Below, piece by piece: positions 1-5,724 of a stretch of 5,854 nucleotides of DNA. A model generated the notes under the pieces. The model was not told the origin of the DNA, searched no databases, and was given only the letters and a program-made list of their open reading frames with translations. This DNA comes from Acididesulfobacillus acetoxydans (GTDB lineage: Bacteria; Bacillota; Desulfitobacteriia; Desulfitobacteriales; Desulfitobacteriaceae). Location of the stretch: NCBI RefSeq assembly GCF_900016645.1, contig NZ_CDGJ01000044.1, one strand, 5' to 3'. A program made the position numbers and the translations under genes. Position 1 is the stretch's first letter. Every line of letters begins with the position of its first letter.

Positions 1-320
1 GCTTGAATCGCATCGTAGCCAACAAAAGTTACAAGCTTTCCTCCAGCGGGCTTGCGATCAAACGCAAATACAGGTATCCCCGCTTGGTTCGCTTTATCAA
101 TGGCCGTAACGATCGCGTTACTGTCCACCGGATCTAAAATCAGGACTGCCGGTTTCTTCAAGATATCTGTTTGTGCCAGGTTTAATTCAGTTTGATTATC
201 ATTATTGGCATTTTGTACGACTAATTTATACCCCAATTTCTTAGCCTCATACTCAGCCCCGTTCTTCAGAGAAACAAAAAACGGATTGTTAAAGGTACTC
301 ATGATCAGATATAGTGCTAC
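1..320 (-). pseudogene. RbsB-like sugar ABC transporter binding protein, N-terminally truncated fragment
   Basis: The minus strand reads without stops as part of a periplasmic-binding-protein family 1 sugar receptor of the D-ribose (RbsB) type. After VALYLI it has STFNNPFFVSLKNGAEYEA, which corresponds to the first beta strand and helix of mature RbsB proteins. Then come a QNANNDNQTE segment, an ILDPVDSNAI strand-loop and IPVFAFDRK, where the Asp-Arg is typical of sugar-contacting residues. Such lipoproteins or periplasmic proteins deliver ribose, inositol or related sugars to an ABC permease. The signal peptide and roughly the first 30 residues are missing: homology begins right where the 135-bp repeat element ends. 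An ATG at 300-302 could start translation, but the product would lack an export signal. The 3' part runs out of the window. Family assignment is confident; the exact substrate is not readable. Confidence 0.85.
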
Positions 321-321
321 A

Positions 322-338
322 TAGATTCCCCTGAAAAA
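322..338 (+). repeat. Left terminal inverted repeat of the 135-bp element
   Basis: Seventeen bases, perfectly complementary to 440-456. Extended to 340 it aligns with 5614-5632 with a single C/G difference at the seventh base. Confidence 0.9.
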
Positions 339-439
339 GTCCCTATTTTATAACATCCAGCCAATGCCTCCGTTGCTAAACCCTTTATTCATGCGAGTTG
401 GGTTGGATATCTGTGGCAGAGATTTCTTCGAATTAGCAG

Positions 440-456
440 TTTTTCAGGGGAATCTA
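440..456 (-). repeat. Right terminal inverted repeat of the 135-bp element
   Basis: Exact inverted copy of 322-338. Its outermost three bases (454-456) supply the TAG stop codon that ends the truncated dehydrogenase reading frame. Confidence 0.9.
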
Positions 457-1563
457 ATTATCCACCTTAACATTTCTACCATCAACCACCATTTTGGCAC
501 CTTCTTTGAGTGACTCCTCTATCCAACGTACTACCTTATCTTTCCCCGCTTGAGAAACCAGTGGTCCTAGGTCTGTTTCAGAGTCTAGGCCATAGCCGAC
601 CTTGATGCCTTTAGCAGCTTCTATAAATTTACTCTTAAACTCATCGTATCTATCCCCAACTATGATTACATTGTCAACACCCAAACAACGCTGCCCAGCC
701 ATACCAAAGCAAGATCTCAAAAGACCCTGCGCGGCTTCATCAAAGTCTGCATCAGGCATTACTACAAAGTTATTCTTCCCATTACCATTAATAGACGAGG
801 TCTTTCCGTATCTTCCGCATAATTCAAACAGTTCCCATCCTGCTCTATTAGAACCAATAAATCCTACTCCTTTAATCTCAGGTTGGACCAATATCTCCTT
901 ATTAACATTTCTACCGCCATGAACTAGATTTATAACTCCAGGAGGAAAGCCCGCTTCCTGAGCCACTCGACAGATGTATTCAGCCGCAATAGGATCTTGT
1001 CTGCTCGGGCTAACCACAACAGTGCAACCTGCAGCCAGTGCATAGGGCACAAAAGATGACCATGCGTGCATGGGAATATTACTTGGGGTTACAATAAGAA
1101 ATGCACCTAACGGCTCCCACGTCAGGTATTGATCAATATCGCGAGCAACTTGTTCAATATGTTCATTAGTTTTGGCTAAACCATATAACGCTGAACAAGC
1201 GGATTCCACATTTTCAATAACTCTTCTTACCGAACCAATGGCTTCCCCAATAGTTCTACCATGGTCTTGGCAGAGAACTCGGCTTAATTCATCGGAGCCT
1301 TCCTCAAGTTTAGCGCGTAGTTCAAAAAGCAAGCGGGCCCTATCCCTCACTGGGACATCTCTCCACTTCTTGAAAGCTTCGTGGGCCGCTTTAACCGCCC
1401 CTATGGCTTCTTCTTTCGTAGCGTTCGGTAATTCTGAAATCACCTCTCCCGTTGCCGGGTTTAAGTTCATTTCTACAGAAGCAGACTTAGATTCGATCCA
1501 TTCGCCATTAATAAAGAGTTTGTGCCTTCCATAATATTTACTAATCTCCGGAATTACAGCCAT
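454..1563 (-). CDS. Aldehyde dehydrogenase, methylmalonate-semialdehyde dehydrogenase-like, C-terminally truncated by a mobile element
   Basis: This is an aldehyde dehydrogenase superfamily protein. Numbered from the upstream GTG (ATG is residue 2), it shows the oxyanion-hole Asn in PSN (161-163), the nucleotide-binding strand (154-160), FIGSN (236-240) and the catalytic Cys294 in GQRC. Asn260 sits where ordinary dehydrogenases carry the general-base Glu. CoA-acylating methylmalonate-semialdehyde dehydrogenases also have Asn there, so the expected reaction is NAD-dependent oxidation of a semialdehyde to an acyl-CoA. Ser186 replaces the usual NAD-binding Lys of KPS, which is odd. The frame ends after GRNVKVDN at a TAG inside the 135-bp element. 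Full-length relatives have about 480-490 residues, so roughly 115-125 are missing, including C-terminal catalytic-domain and oligomerization segments; activity is unlikely. The ATG at 1561-1563 is preferred over the GTG at 1564-1566 on Shine-Dalgarno spacing. A sigma-54 promoter lies immediately upstream. Confidence 0.85.
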   Translation of the reverse strand: MAVIPEISKYYGRHKLFINGEWIESKSASVEMNLNPATGEVISELPNATKEEAIGAVKAAHEAFKKWRDVPVRDRARLLFELRAKLEEGSDELSRVLCQDHGRTIGEAIGSVRRVIENVESACSALYGLAKTNEHIEQVARDIDQYLTWEPLGAFLIVTPSNIPMHAWSSFVPYALAAGCTVVVSPSRQDPIAAEYICRVAQEAGFPPGVINLVHGGRNVNKEILVQPEIKGVGFIGSNRAGWELFELCGRYGKTSSINGNGKNNFVVMPDADFDEAAQGLLRSCFGMAGQRCLGVDNVIIVGDRYDEFKSKFIEAAKGIKVGYGLDSETDLGPLVSQAGKDKVVRWIEESLKEGAKMVVDGRNVKVDN

Positions 1564-1570
1564 CACCTAA

Positions 1571-1577
1571 CCCCCTC
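1571..1577 (-). promoter_or_regulatory. Ribosome binding site of the aldehyde dehydrogenase
   Basis: GAGGGGG on the minus strand lies 7 bases before the ATG at 1561-1563 but only 4 bases before the adjacent in-frame GTG. This decides in favour of the ATG start. Confidence 0.65.
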
Positions 1578-1602
1578 TAAAAGTTTGAACACGTTATTCC
1601 CC

Positions 1603-1620
1603 TTGCAAAAATGATGCCAA
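1603..1620 (-). promoter_or_regulatory. Sigma-54 (-24/-12) promoter of the aldehyde dehydrogenase
   Basis: On the minus strand TTGGCATCATTTTTGCAA matches the RpoN consensus TGGCAC-N5-TTGC closely. It has TGGCA, then TTGCA, and exactly 10 bases between the invariant GG (1617-1618) and GC (1605-1606). Initiation is predicted near 1593, giving a leader of about 30 bases before the dehydrogenase ATG and placing the Shine-Dalgarno inside it. The sigma-54-dependent activator encoded just upstream at 2250-3716 is the obvious candidate partner. Element quality is seen in the sequence; use in vivo is inferred. Confidence 0.88.
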
Positions 1621-1688
1621 GCCGCGTCTTTCAGAATTATTGCCTAAATACTGGAGTCTGAATCTTTGGTCAACAATAGTTAATGGCT

Positions 1689-1712
1689 ATCTAATGCAAT
1701 GATGAATTAGAT
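1689..1712. promoter_or_regulatory. Candidate upstream activator sequence (inverted repeat)
   Basis: ATCTAAT (1689-1695) and ATTAGAT (1706-1712) form a perfect 7-base inverted repeat with a 10-base spacer. It is centred about 107 bp upstream of the predicted sigma-54 start, the usual position for an enhancer-binding-protein site. The half-site context TGAATTAGA recurs at 1811-1819, and its inverse TAATTCA occurs at 1779-1785, so several sites may be arrayed. Binding by the neighbouring regulator is inference. Confidence 0.5.
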
Positions 1713-2249
1713 CTTCCCAGCAAATACTGTTCTCCAGGACATTTACATGGCACAGCTGACCGCTAGCCAGGCAAATTTTAATTCATTTTTGGGTTACTAT
1801 AATCCATAACTGAATTAGAGTGACGTTCCGGACGACAGCTGTGGGAGCAGGCTCAGGCTGCCGTTGACGGTACAGGGTCGCCGCCCTGGCTACCCCCAAG
1901 CCACACCCACAGTAGCGGCAACCCGCTCAGTTGCCATGATCAGTTCCTCCCCCACGCGTCGGGACTCCTCAGGGGCGTCCTCAATACCTCGGAGGTTTTT
2001 TTGCAGTTCGTTGATCTCCTCAGCCCGCCGCAGACGTTCCCGAAGCTGTTGGTCTCCCGTTTCAACTCCTGAACCCGCCGGGACCAGAATTCACCGCCCG
2101 GCCCTTACGGCCCCTCTCCTGCGGAGCAACTGACCCTGTTCAACACCCAGGCTATCCCACACCTGAAAATTCCCTCCATGTCCATTCCATCACCTTTCTC
2201 CGCCCTGCAGTCTGCTACACTAATTTCGAGGGAGGGAGGTCTCATACCA
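1713..2249. other. Intergenic stretch between the regulator and the aldehyde dehydrogenase
   Basis: There is no intact gene here. From 1713 to about 1820 the sequence is AT-rich and carries TAATTCA/TGAATTA motifs that may be activator sites. From about 1825 to 2210 it is GC-rich and includes the coiled-coil remnant. The opposite-strand frame at 1864-2133 is rich in Ser, Arg and Pro and looks like an antisense shadow. I see no convincing terminator after the regulator stop codon. Confidence 0.55.
1890..2090 (-). pseudogene. GC-rich coiled-coil protein remnant, family not recognised
   Basis: A 66-codon open stretch on the minus strand, with no good start codon, ends at a TAG (1890-1892). Its translation contains QQLRERLRRAEEINELQKNL and then EESRRVGEELIMATERV, an amphipathic, charged, coiled-coil-like composition. 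Just upstream another frame reads EFWSRRVQELKRETN, which would extend the same pattern if a frameshift were undone, and a further frame reads WDSLGVEQGQLLRRRGAVRAG. This looks like the C-terminal end of a decayed gene. Base composition is clearly richer in G and C than the neighbouring genes, suggesting a different origin. No motif allows a function to be named. A perfect CAGGG/CCCTG hairpin (1873-1888) follows the stop but lacks a T run. Confidence 0.35.
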
Positions 2250-3716
2250 TTATGGCATAGAGGATTCTTCGTCTCGATATTTTTTCGCTTTCCTAGCAAC
2301 AGTAGCCTGACTTACTTTAAGAACTTTAGCCACTTCATACGTCGTTTTATACTTTTCCAAAGCTTTCTTAATTAACGACCTTTCCAATAATTCCACCGCT
2401 TCGTTCAAAGGTATAATATTGCCAAAATCAAACTGAAAAAGCTTCTCTTCAGTAAGTTCCCCCGATAACTCATCTTTGCCTATTCTATCTCCTTTAGAAG
2501 TTATGAAACTTCGTTCTATAATATTGGCTAATTGCCGTACATTTCCCGGCCAATCGTATCTAATTAGCTGTTTAAGTGCCTCAGCGGTAAATTGTTTTTT
2601 AAACCCATATCTGTCATTAATCTCCCTTGAGAAGTGGAAAATGAGTGCGGGAATATCTTCTCGTCTCTTTCTTAATGGAGGAATTTCAATGGACACTACA
2701 TTTAAACGATAAAATAAATCTTCCCTGAACTTGCCTTCCTCCACCATCTTTTTAAGATTCTTATTAGTCGCGGCAATAATCCTGACATCTACTGTAACTG
2801 GCACAGTTCCACCCAAAGGGATAAATTCCTTTTCTTGGATCACTCTGAGCAATTTCACCTGCAATTCTGGCGGCAACTCACTAATCTCATCCAGAAATAA
2901 TGTCCCTTTTGTAGCCAATTGAAACATACCTAGTTTCCCCTTCTTTTTTGCCCCGGTAAAGGCTCCCTCTTCATAGCCAAAAAGCTCAGATTCCAACAAG
3001 CTGGCAGGAATAGCTCCACTGTTAATTTTAATGAAAGAACCACTTTGAAAGCGGCTGCTCGATTTATGGATTATTTTTGTTAAGACCTCCTTTCCCACTC
3101 CAGATTCACCCAACAATAAAACCGTTGAATCCACTTTTGCCACTCTCAAGGCTAAATCTACGATTTCCTGCATTTCTTTACTTTCAGCCACAATATCATT
3201 TTGCTCAATTACCTGACGCCTCAATTCATTGATTTCACACTGATAGCGATTGGTTAATTCCATCGTTCGTTGTAGCTTTTCATTTAAGCTATACAGTTCA
3301 GTAACATCTCTAATATTAATAACAACGTTTTTGATCCTCTCATTTCCATCCATTATTGGCGTACCTGTCATAATGGTTTGTTTACCTGTGCGACCTTTTT
3401 GGATAATCGTTGTTGGCCTTTTATTTTCGAGCACCCGAAGCGAAACAGAATCAATAAAGACTCCATTTTCAACTAACTGCCTCATATCTTTGCCTATAAC
3501 TTCTTCTTTCTTAACCCCGGTTAAACGTTCCATTGCAGGATTTACTCGAATTGTAATTCCTTTATTGTTCACAATGGAAATACCATCATAGGAATTTAAG
3601 AAAATCGATTCTAAGTCCCGATTCGCTTCCTCAATATCTATAAGTTTCTTTAAAAGTCGCATTAAAATATCTAGCAGATCATCTAAAAACCCACTGCAAA
3701 GTTCCAAGTATGACAT
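2250..3716 (-). CDS. Sigma-54-dependent transcriptional activator with PAS sensor and TyrR/Fis-type HTH
   Basis: A complete 488-residue bacterial enhancer-binding protein. Residues about 32-140 form a PAS domain (SYDGISIVNNKG, NPAMERLTG, then VINIRDVTELY), and a helical linker follows to about 175. The AAA+ sigma-54 interaction domain covers about 178-405: Walker A GESGVGKE (203-210), the sigma-54-contacting GAFTGA loop (251-256), Walker B GTLFLDEI (271-278), the arginine-containing FREDLFYRL region (330-338) and sensor II GNVRQL (391-396). The C-terminal helix-turn-helix (about 458-480, YEVAKVLKVSQATVARKAKK) resembles the TyrR type. No membrane segment or receiver domain is visible, so it probably senses a small ligand in the cytoplasm. 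AAGGAGGA lies 4 bases before the ATG. Its likely target is the sigma-54 promoter of the downstream aldehyde dehydrogenase. All catalytic motifs are intact, so it should still be functional. Confidence 0.95.
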   Translation of the reverse strand: MSYLELCSGFLDDLLDILMRLLKKLIDIEEANRDLESIFLNSYDGISIVNNKGITIRVNPAMERLTGVKKEEVIGKDMRQLVENGVFIDSVSLRVLENKRPTTIIQKGRTGKQTIMTGTPIMDGNERIKNVVINIRDVTELYSLNEKLQRTMELTNRYQCEINELRRQVIEQNDIVAESKEMQEIVDLALRVAKVDSTVLLLGESGVGKEVLTKIIHKSSSRFQSGSFIKINSGAIPASLLESELFGYEEGAFTGAKKKGKLGMFQLATKGTLFLDEISELPPELQVKLLRVIQEKEFIPLGGTVPVTVDVRIIAATNKNLKKMVEEGKFREDLFYRLNVVSIEIPPLRKRREDIPALIFHFSREINDRYGFKKQFTAEALKQLIRYDWPGNVRQLANIIERSFITSKGDRIGKDELSGELTEEKLFQFDFGNIIPLNEAVELLERSLIKKALEKYKTTYEVAKVLKVSQATVARKAKKYRDEESSMP

Positions 3717-3766
3717 AAACTCCTCCTTGTTATAGAAATTAAGGTGGACAAGGATGTCAAGACAAT

Positions 3767-3795
3767 TTTACAGGCTTGTTTAAGTACCGTGTGAA
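3767..3795 (-). promoter_or_regulatory. Candidate sigma-A promoter of the sigma-54 activator gene
   Basis: On the minus strand TTCACA (3790-3795, 5 of 6 matches to TTGACA) and TGTAAA (3767-3772, 4 of 6 matches to TATAAT) are separated by 17 bases. The predicted start near 3760 gives a leader of about 44 bases. Short inverted repeats overlap both regions: GTGT-GA-ACAC at 3789-3798 over the -35, and GACA-N4-TGTC-AA-GACA at 3747-3764 around the start. These could be operators for autoregulation. Confidence 0.45.
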
Positions 3796-3938
3796 CACCC
3801 CTCTCTGTAAATATTTAGGATAAAACAGGCAAATATAACTGGAAATTGTAGACTGCTTTTTGCCAACAACAAGGTACGCGCAGTATTAGAAATGACCCAA
3901 TGCAGTCGCCGAGGTTGTGGTCAGTGTGGGCAAGTCTA

Positions 3939-4383
3939 CCCCCAAGCGTAACCCGAAATCAGACTTGTCCAAAGCTTGGGGGAAAGCTCTTTTTAGACAG
4001 ACCCCAAAGGGCTTTTCCCCAGGCTGGCACTATCCACGGCTAGATTATCCGTGTCCGCCGCAATTCCGTTGCAGTAAATCACAATGCCATCATTATTTAC
4101 CACCAGAACGCTTCCTCGATATGGGCTAGCGCAATCTAGCCCGATGCATACGCCACCGCCTCAAGACACATCGAATAAACTAGCTCAGCTTGGTTGGTTC
4201 GAAGGTTCGACCAACCATGTATCCTCGGATTTCGGCCTCCTTAAGGACCGGAACGGGGGAACAACACCCCCTCTTAACGAATTAGGGCGGCGAATCCCGC
4301 TAATCCGACATTCTCACGCCCCTCCAGCTAAACAAACGAACCATCCGACGCCGCTATGATAAGAAACGCTCGTATAGTTTCCT
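3939..4383 (-). ncRNA. Candidate structured RNA of unknown family
   Basis: No convincing protein is encoded, yet hairpins follow one another closely. Arms: 3939-3947/3974-3982 (9 bp, perfect); 3979-3987/4011-4020 (9 bp, one bulge); 4035-4039/4049-4053; 4060-4063/4069-4072; 4074-4079/4095-4100 with inner 4083-4086/4091-4094; 4123-4129/4136-4142 (7 bp, 6-base loop); 4192-4198/4210-4216; 4233-4250 (CGG/CCG around TCCTTAAGGA); 4255-4259/4267-4271; 4279-4285/4300-4306; 4361-4367/4377-4383. In the last two stems the single non-Watson-Crick pair is G-U if read on the minus strand but A-C on the plus strand, favouring minus-strand transcription. I looked for and did not find hallmarks of tRNA, tmRNA, RNase P, T-box or group II domain V. 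An omega/HEARO-like RNA, a decayed intron or a transposon end remain possible. The boundaries are the outermost stems and the true RNA may be longer. Confidence 0.45.
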
Positions 4384-4770
4384 GTTCGGCACCATTTCTC
4401 AATAAATTCTACACTCCGCTTGGGAATCCTGCTGGTCGTCACCTTCTCAAGCCAATTTGCTTAAAAGTCTGTCTGGGTGGCTTGCTCTCGAAAATTCTCA
4501 TACCGGGCTTTACAGTATTGGGGGACATCGGCAAACCCTGTGCCCCTCGATGCAATTTGTAGATTGTGTTAGCAAGAGTAGGGATGAAAGCAGGCTGAAA
4601 GGACGAATAAGCATAAGTAAAACCCCGTCTTTGCCAACGGGCCTTTAGGTTCTTCTTACTTTGTTGTACCATACCAGGAATCGACTGCGTGCTCGCTCAC
4701 GTGTCCGAAAGTGCATCCTATCTATTGTTTGACTCGCCCTCATCCTGTGGGCCAAGAGCCATCAACGCTT
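4384..4770. other. Non-coding stretch downstream of deoC with no clear gene
   Basis: Short frames exist on both strands (for example 4439-4672 on the minus strand), but none has a ribosome binding site, recognisable motif or plausible composition. Some longer-range pairings (CAAGCC 4448-4453 with GGCTTG 4479-4484; GGGG and CCCC around 4520-4546) suggest that structure may continue upstream of the RNA candidate. Confidence 0.4.
4615..4641 (-). terminator. Weak intrinsic-terminator-like hairpin after deoC
   Basis: On the minus strand CCCGT (4637-4641) pairs with ACGGG (4624-4628) across an 8-base loop and is followed by GTTTTACTT. It lies about 130 bases past the deoC stop. The stem is short and the T run imperfect, so partial termination is the most that can be claimed. 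Confidence 0.35.
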
Positions 4771-5472
4771 TTAACAGTTCAGAACGTTACTCTGCTTAAC
4801 CGAAAGTAGCCTGGCCGTTCTTACAATCGCAACGCTGGCGCTGGCACCAATTCGAGAGGCACCCGCTTCCACCATCTTCGCGGCGTCCTCATAAGTACGT
4901 ATGCCGCCGGAGGCCTTAACCCCCAGGGCTTGGCCCACTGCATGCCGCATGAGTGTCACATGCTCCGTTGATGCTCCGCCGCTGCCGAAACCCGTGGAAG
5001 TCTTCACAAAATCTAAGCCAGCGGATTTTGCCATAACACACAGCTTAGTTATTTGGTCCTCACTTAGATAACAAGTTTCCAGAATTATCTTAACGAGAAC
5101 TTGACTATTTCCTCCTTTAAGCTGCGCGAATTGACTCATTTCCGCTCGGACCTCCCCAAAGCGGCCATTTAGCACATCACTAATATTGACTACATAATCC
5201 AGTTCGTCAGCACCCAAACGCAAGGCCTCTTGCGCTTCGAAAATCTTTGTTGCACTCGTGGTCGCACCTAACGGAAAACCTATCACCGTACAGACCCTGA
5301 TACGCGTCCCCACCAGAAGTTCCCTAACCTTCTTGGTATAGGTAGGATTGACGCAGACTGAGGCAAAACCATATTCCTTTGCTTCGGCACATAGAACTTC
5401 AATTTGCTCATCCAATACATTGGGCTTAAGCAAAGTATGATCCATAATCCCAGCGATCTTCTCTTTTTCCAT
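4771..5472 (-). CDS. deoC: Deoxyribose-phosphate aldolase
   Basis: DeoC is a cytoplasmic class I (Schiff-base) TIM-barrel aldolase that cleaves 2-deoxy-D-ribose-5-phosphate to acetaldehyde and glyceraldehyde-3-phosphate during deoxynucleoside use. All signature segments are present (233-residue numbering): MDHTLLKP (10-17), TVIGFPLGAT (62-71), ELDYVVNI with the catalytic Asp92, VKIILETCYL (127-136), DFVKTSTGF with the Schiff-base Lys157, VKASGGIRT with the second catalytic Lys186, and the phosphate-binding ASRIGAS (205-211). The length fits the bacterial family (about 220-260). The start is placed at the ATG at 5470-5472, because GAGGAGG lies 8 bases upstream; an in-frame ATG 12 codons earlier has no comparable site. 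The gene looks intact. Its upstream region is cut short by an IS end about 140 bases away, so its original promoter or operon partners may be lost. Confidence 0.95.
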   Translation of the reverse strand: MEKEKIAGIMDHTLLKPNVLDEQIEVLCAEAKEYGFASVCVNPTYTKKVRELLVGTRIRVCTVIGFPLGATTSATKIFEAQEALRLGADELDYVVNISDVLNGRFGEVRAEMSQFAQLKGGNSQVLVKIILETCYLSEDQITKLCVMAKSAGLDFVKTSTGFGSGGASTEHVTLMRHAVGQALGVKASGGIRTYEDAAKMVEAGASRIGASASVAIVRTARLLSVKQSNVLNC

Positions 5473-5480
5473 ACCGAATT

Positions 5481-5487
5481 CCTCCTC
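5481..5487 (-). promoter_or_regulatory. Ribosome binding site deciding the deoC start
   Basis: GAGGAGG on the minus strand, 8 bases before the ATG at 5470-5472. It lies inside the longer frame that would start at 5508, which argues against that upstream start. Confidence 0.8.
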
Positions 5488-5525
5488 GTAAAGTCCTACA
5501 TCATTCAATATTCAATCAGAAAGGA

Positions 5526-5541
5526 GCGGTTTGTGTACCGC
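5526..5541. repeat. Inverted repeat in the deoC leader
   Basis: GCGGT (5526-5530) and ACCGC (5537-5541) are perfectly complementary across a 6-base loop, about 55 bases upstream of the deoC start. It could be an operator or a leader hairpin; no T run follows, so a terminator is not indicated. I see no convincing -35/-10 pair between it and the IS end. Confidence 0.35.
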
Positions 5542-5613
5542 CCCCGTCACGTAATGTCGCAGGCATTAGTCTTGCGGGTCACCAATGCTCTTAAGATAAT
5601 CCCAGTACTTAGC

Positions 5614-5632
5614 TAGATTGCCCTGAAAAAGT
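5614..5632 (+). repeat. Terminal repeat of the IS, shared with the 135-bp element
   Basis: TAGATTGCCCTGAAAAAGT differs from 322-340 only at the seventh base (G instead of C). Shared ends imply recognition by the same or a closely related transposase. Confidence 0.8.
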
Positions 5633-5724
5633 AGGTTTGCAAACCGTCCCTTGACCGACCCCCTGGGATCGGAATACATCAGTATGAATCCCCGGCATTG
5701 TAGAGGGGTATTCCTTGCCATTTC

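Larger units (their letters stand above)
322..456. mobile_element. 135-bp MITE-like element with perfect 17-bp terminal inverted repeats
   Basis: The two ends are exact inverted complements: TAGATTCCCCTGAAAAA at 322-338 and its reverse complement at 440-456. The interior has no reading frame of note but has an imperfect internal palindrome (355-364 against 398-408). The terminal repeat matches the IS end at 5614-5632 at 18 of 19 positions, while the subterminal sequences differ. It therefore looks like a non-autonomous relative (MITE) or internally deleted derivative moved by the same transposase family. The outside flanks (GCTACA on the left, ATTATC on the right) show no target duplication beyond a possible TA counted inside the repeats. 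The left neighbour is an RbsB fragment without its start and the right neighbour a dehydrogenase without its end, which suggests a deletion or recombination at this site. Confidence 0.85.

Noticed and set aside
602..1534. Plus-strand frames opposite the aldehyde dehydrogenase.
   Set aside because: They are antisense shadows of a clearly recognisable coding sequence, with no ribosome binding sites.
1970..1998. A T run after CCTCGGAGG on the plus strand, resembling a terminator.
   Set aside because: The complementary bases have no loop and the nearest alternative stem is only 4 bp; no plus-strand gene ends there.
3733..3760. A perfect TTGACA with TTCTAT or TATAAC downstream on the minus strand.
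   Set aside because: The 17-base spacing gives a poor -10 and a start inside the ribosome binding site; the TTCACA/TGTAAA pair upstream fits better.
3993..4160. A 55-codon minus-strand open stretch inside the hairpin region, reading VLVVNNDGIVIYCNG, reminiscent of a PAS or RNase H-fold strand.
   Set aside because: It lacks a start codon with a ribosome binding site, stops abruptly, and coincides with at least four strong hairpins; its protein likeness is short. A degenerate gene is not excluded, so BLASTX would be worth running.
3917..4359. Plus-strand frames across the structured region.
   Set aside because: They are rich in Pro, Ser and His, overlap each other and the hairpins, and have no ribosome binding sites or family motifs.
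4439..4672. A 77-codon minus-strand frame downstream of deoC.
   Set aside because: No ribosome binding site and no recognisable motif, and a hairpin resembling a terminator lies inside it.
3900..4680. Possible omega RNA (HEARO) of an IscB-type element, or an ORF-less group II intron.
   Set aside because: No IscB/IsrB reading frame follows on either strand, and I could not find a domain V-like hairpin or intron boundary. Similarity to remembered omega RNA fragments was too weak to claim.
5473..5508. An earlier in-frame ATG extending DeoC by 12 residues.
   Set aside because: The strong GAGGAGG lies within this extension and is correctly spaced for the ATG at 5470-5472; family alignments begin near the shorter start.
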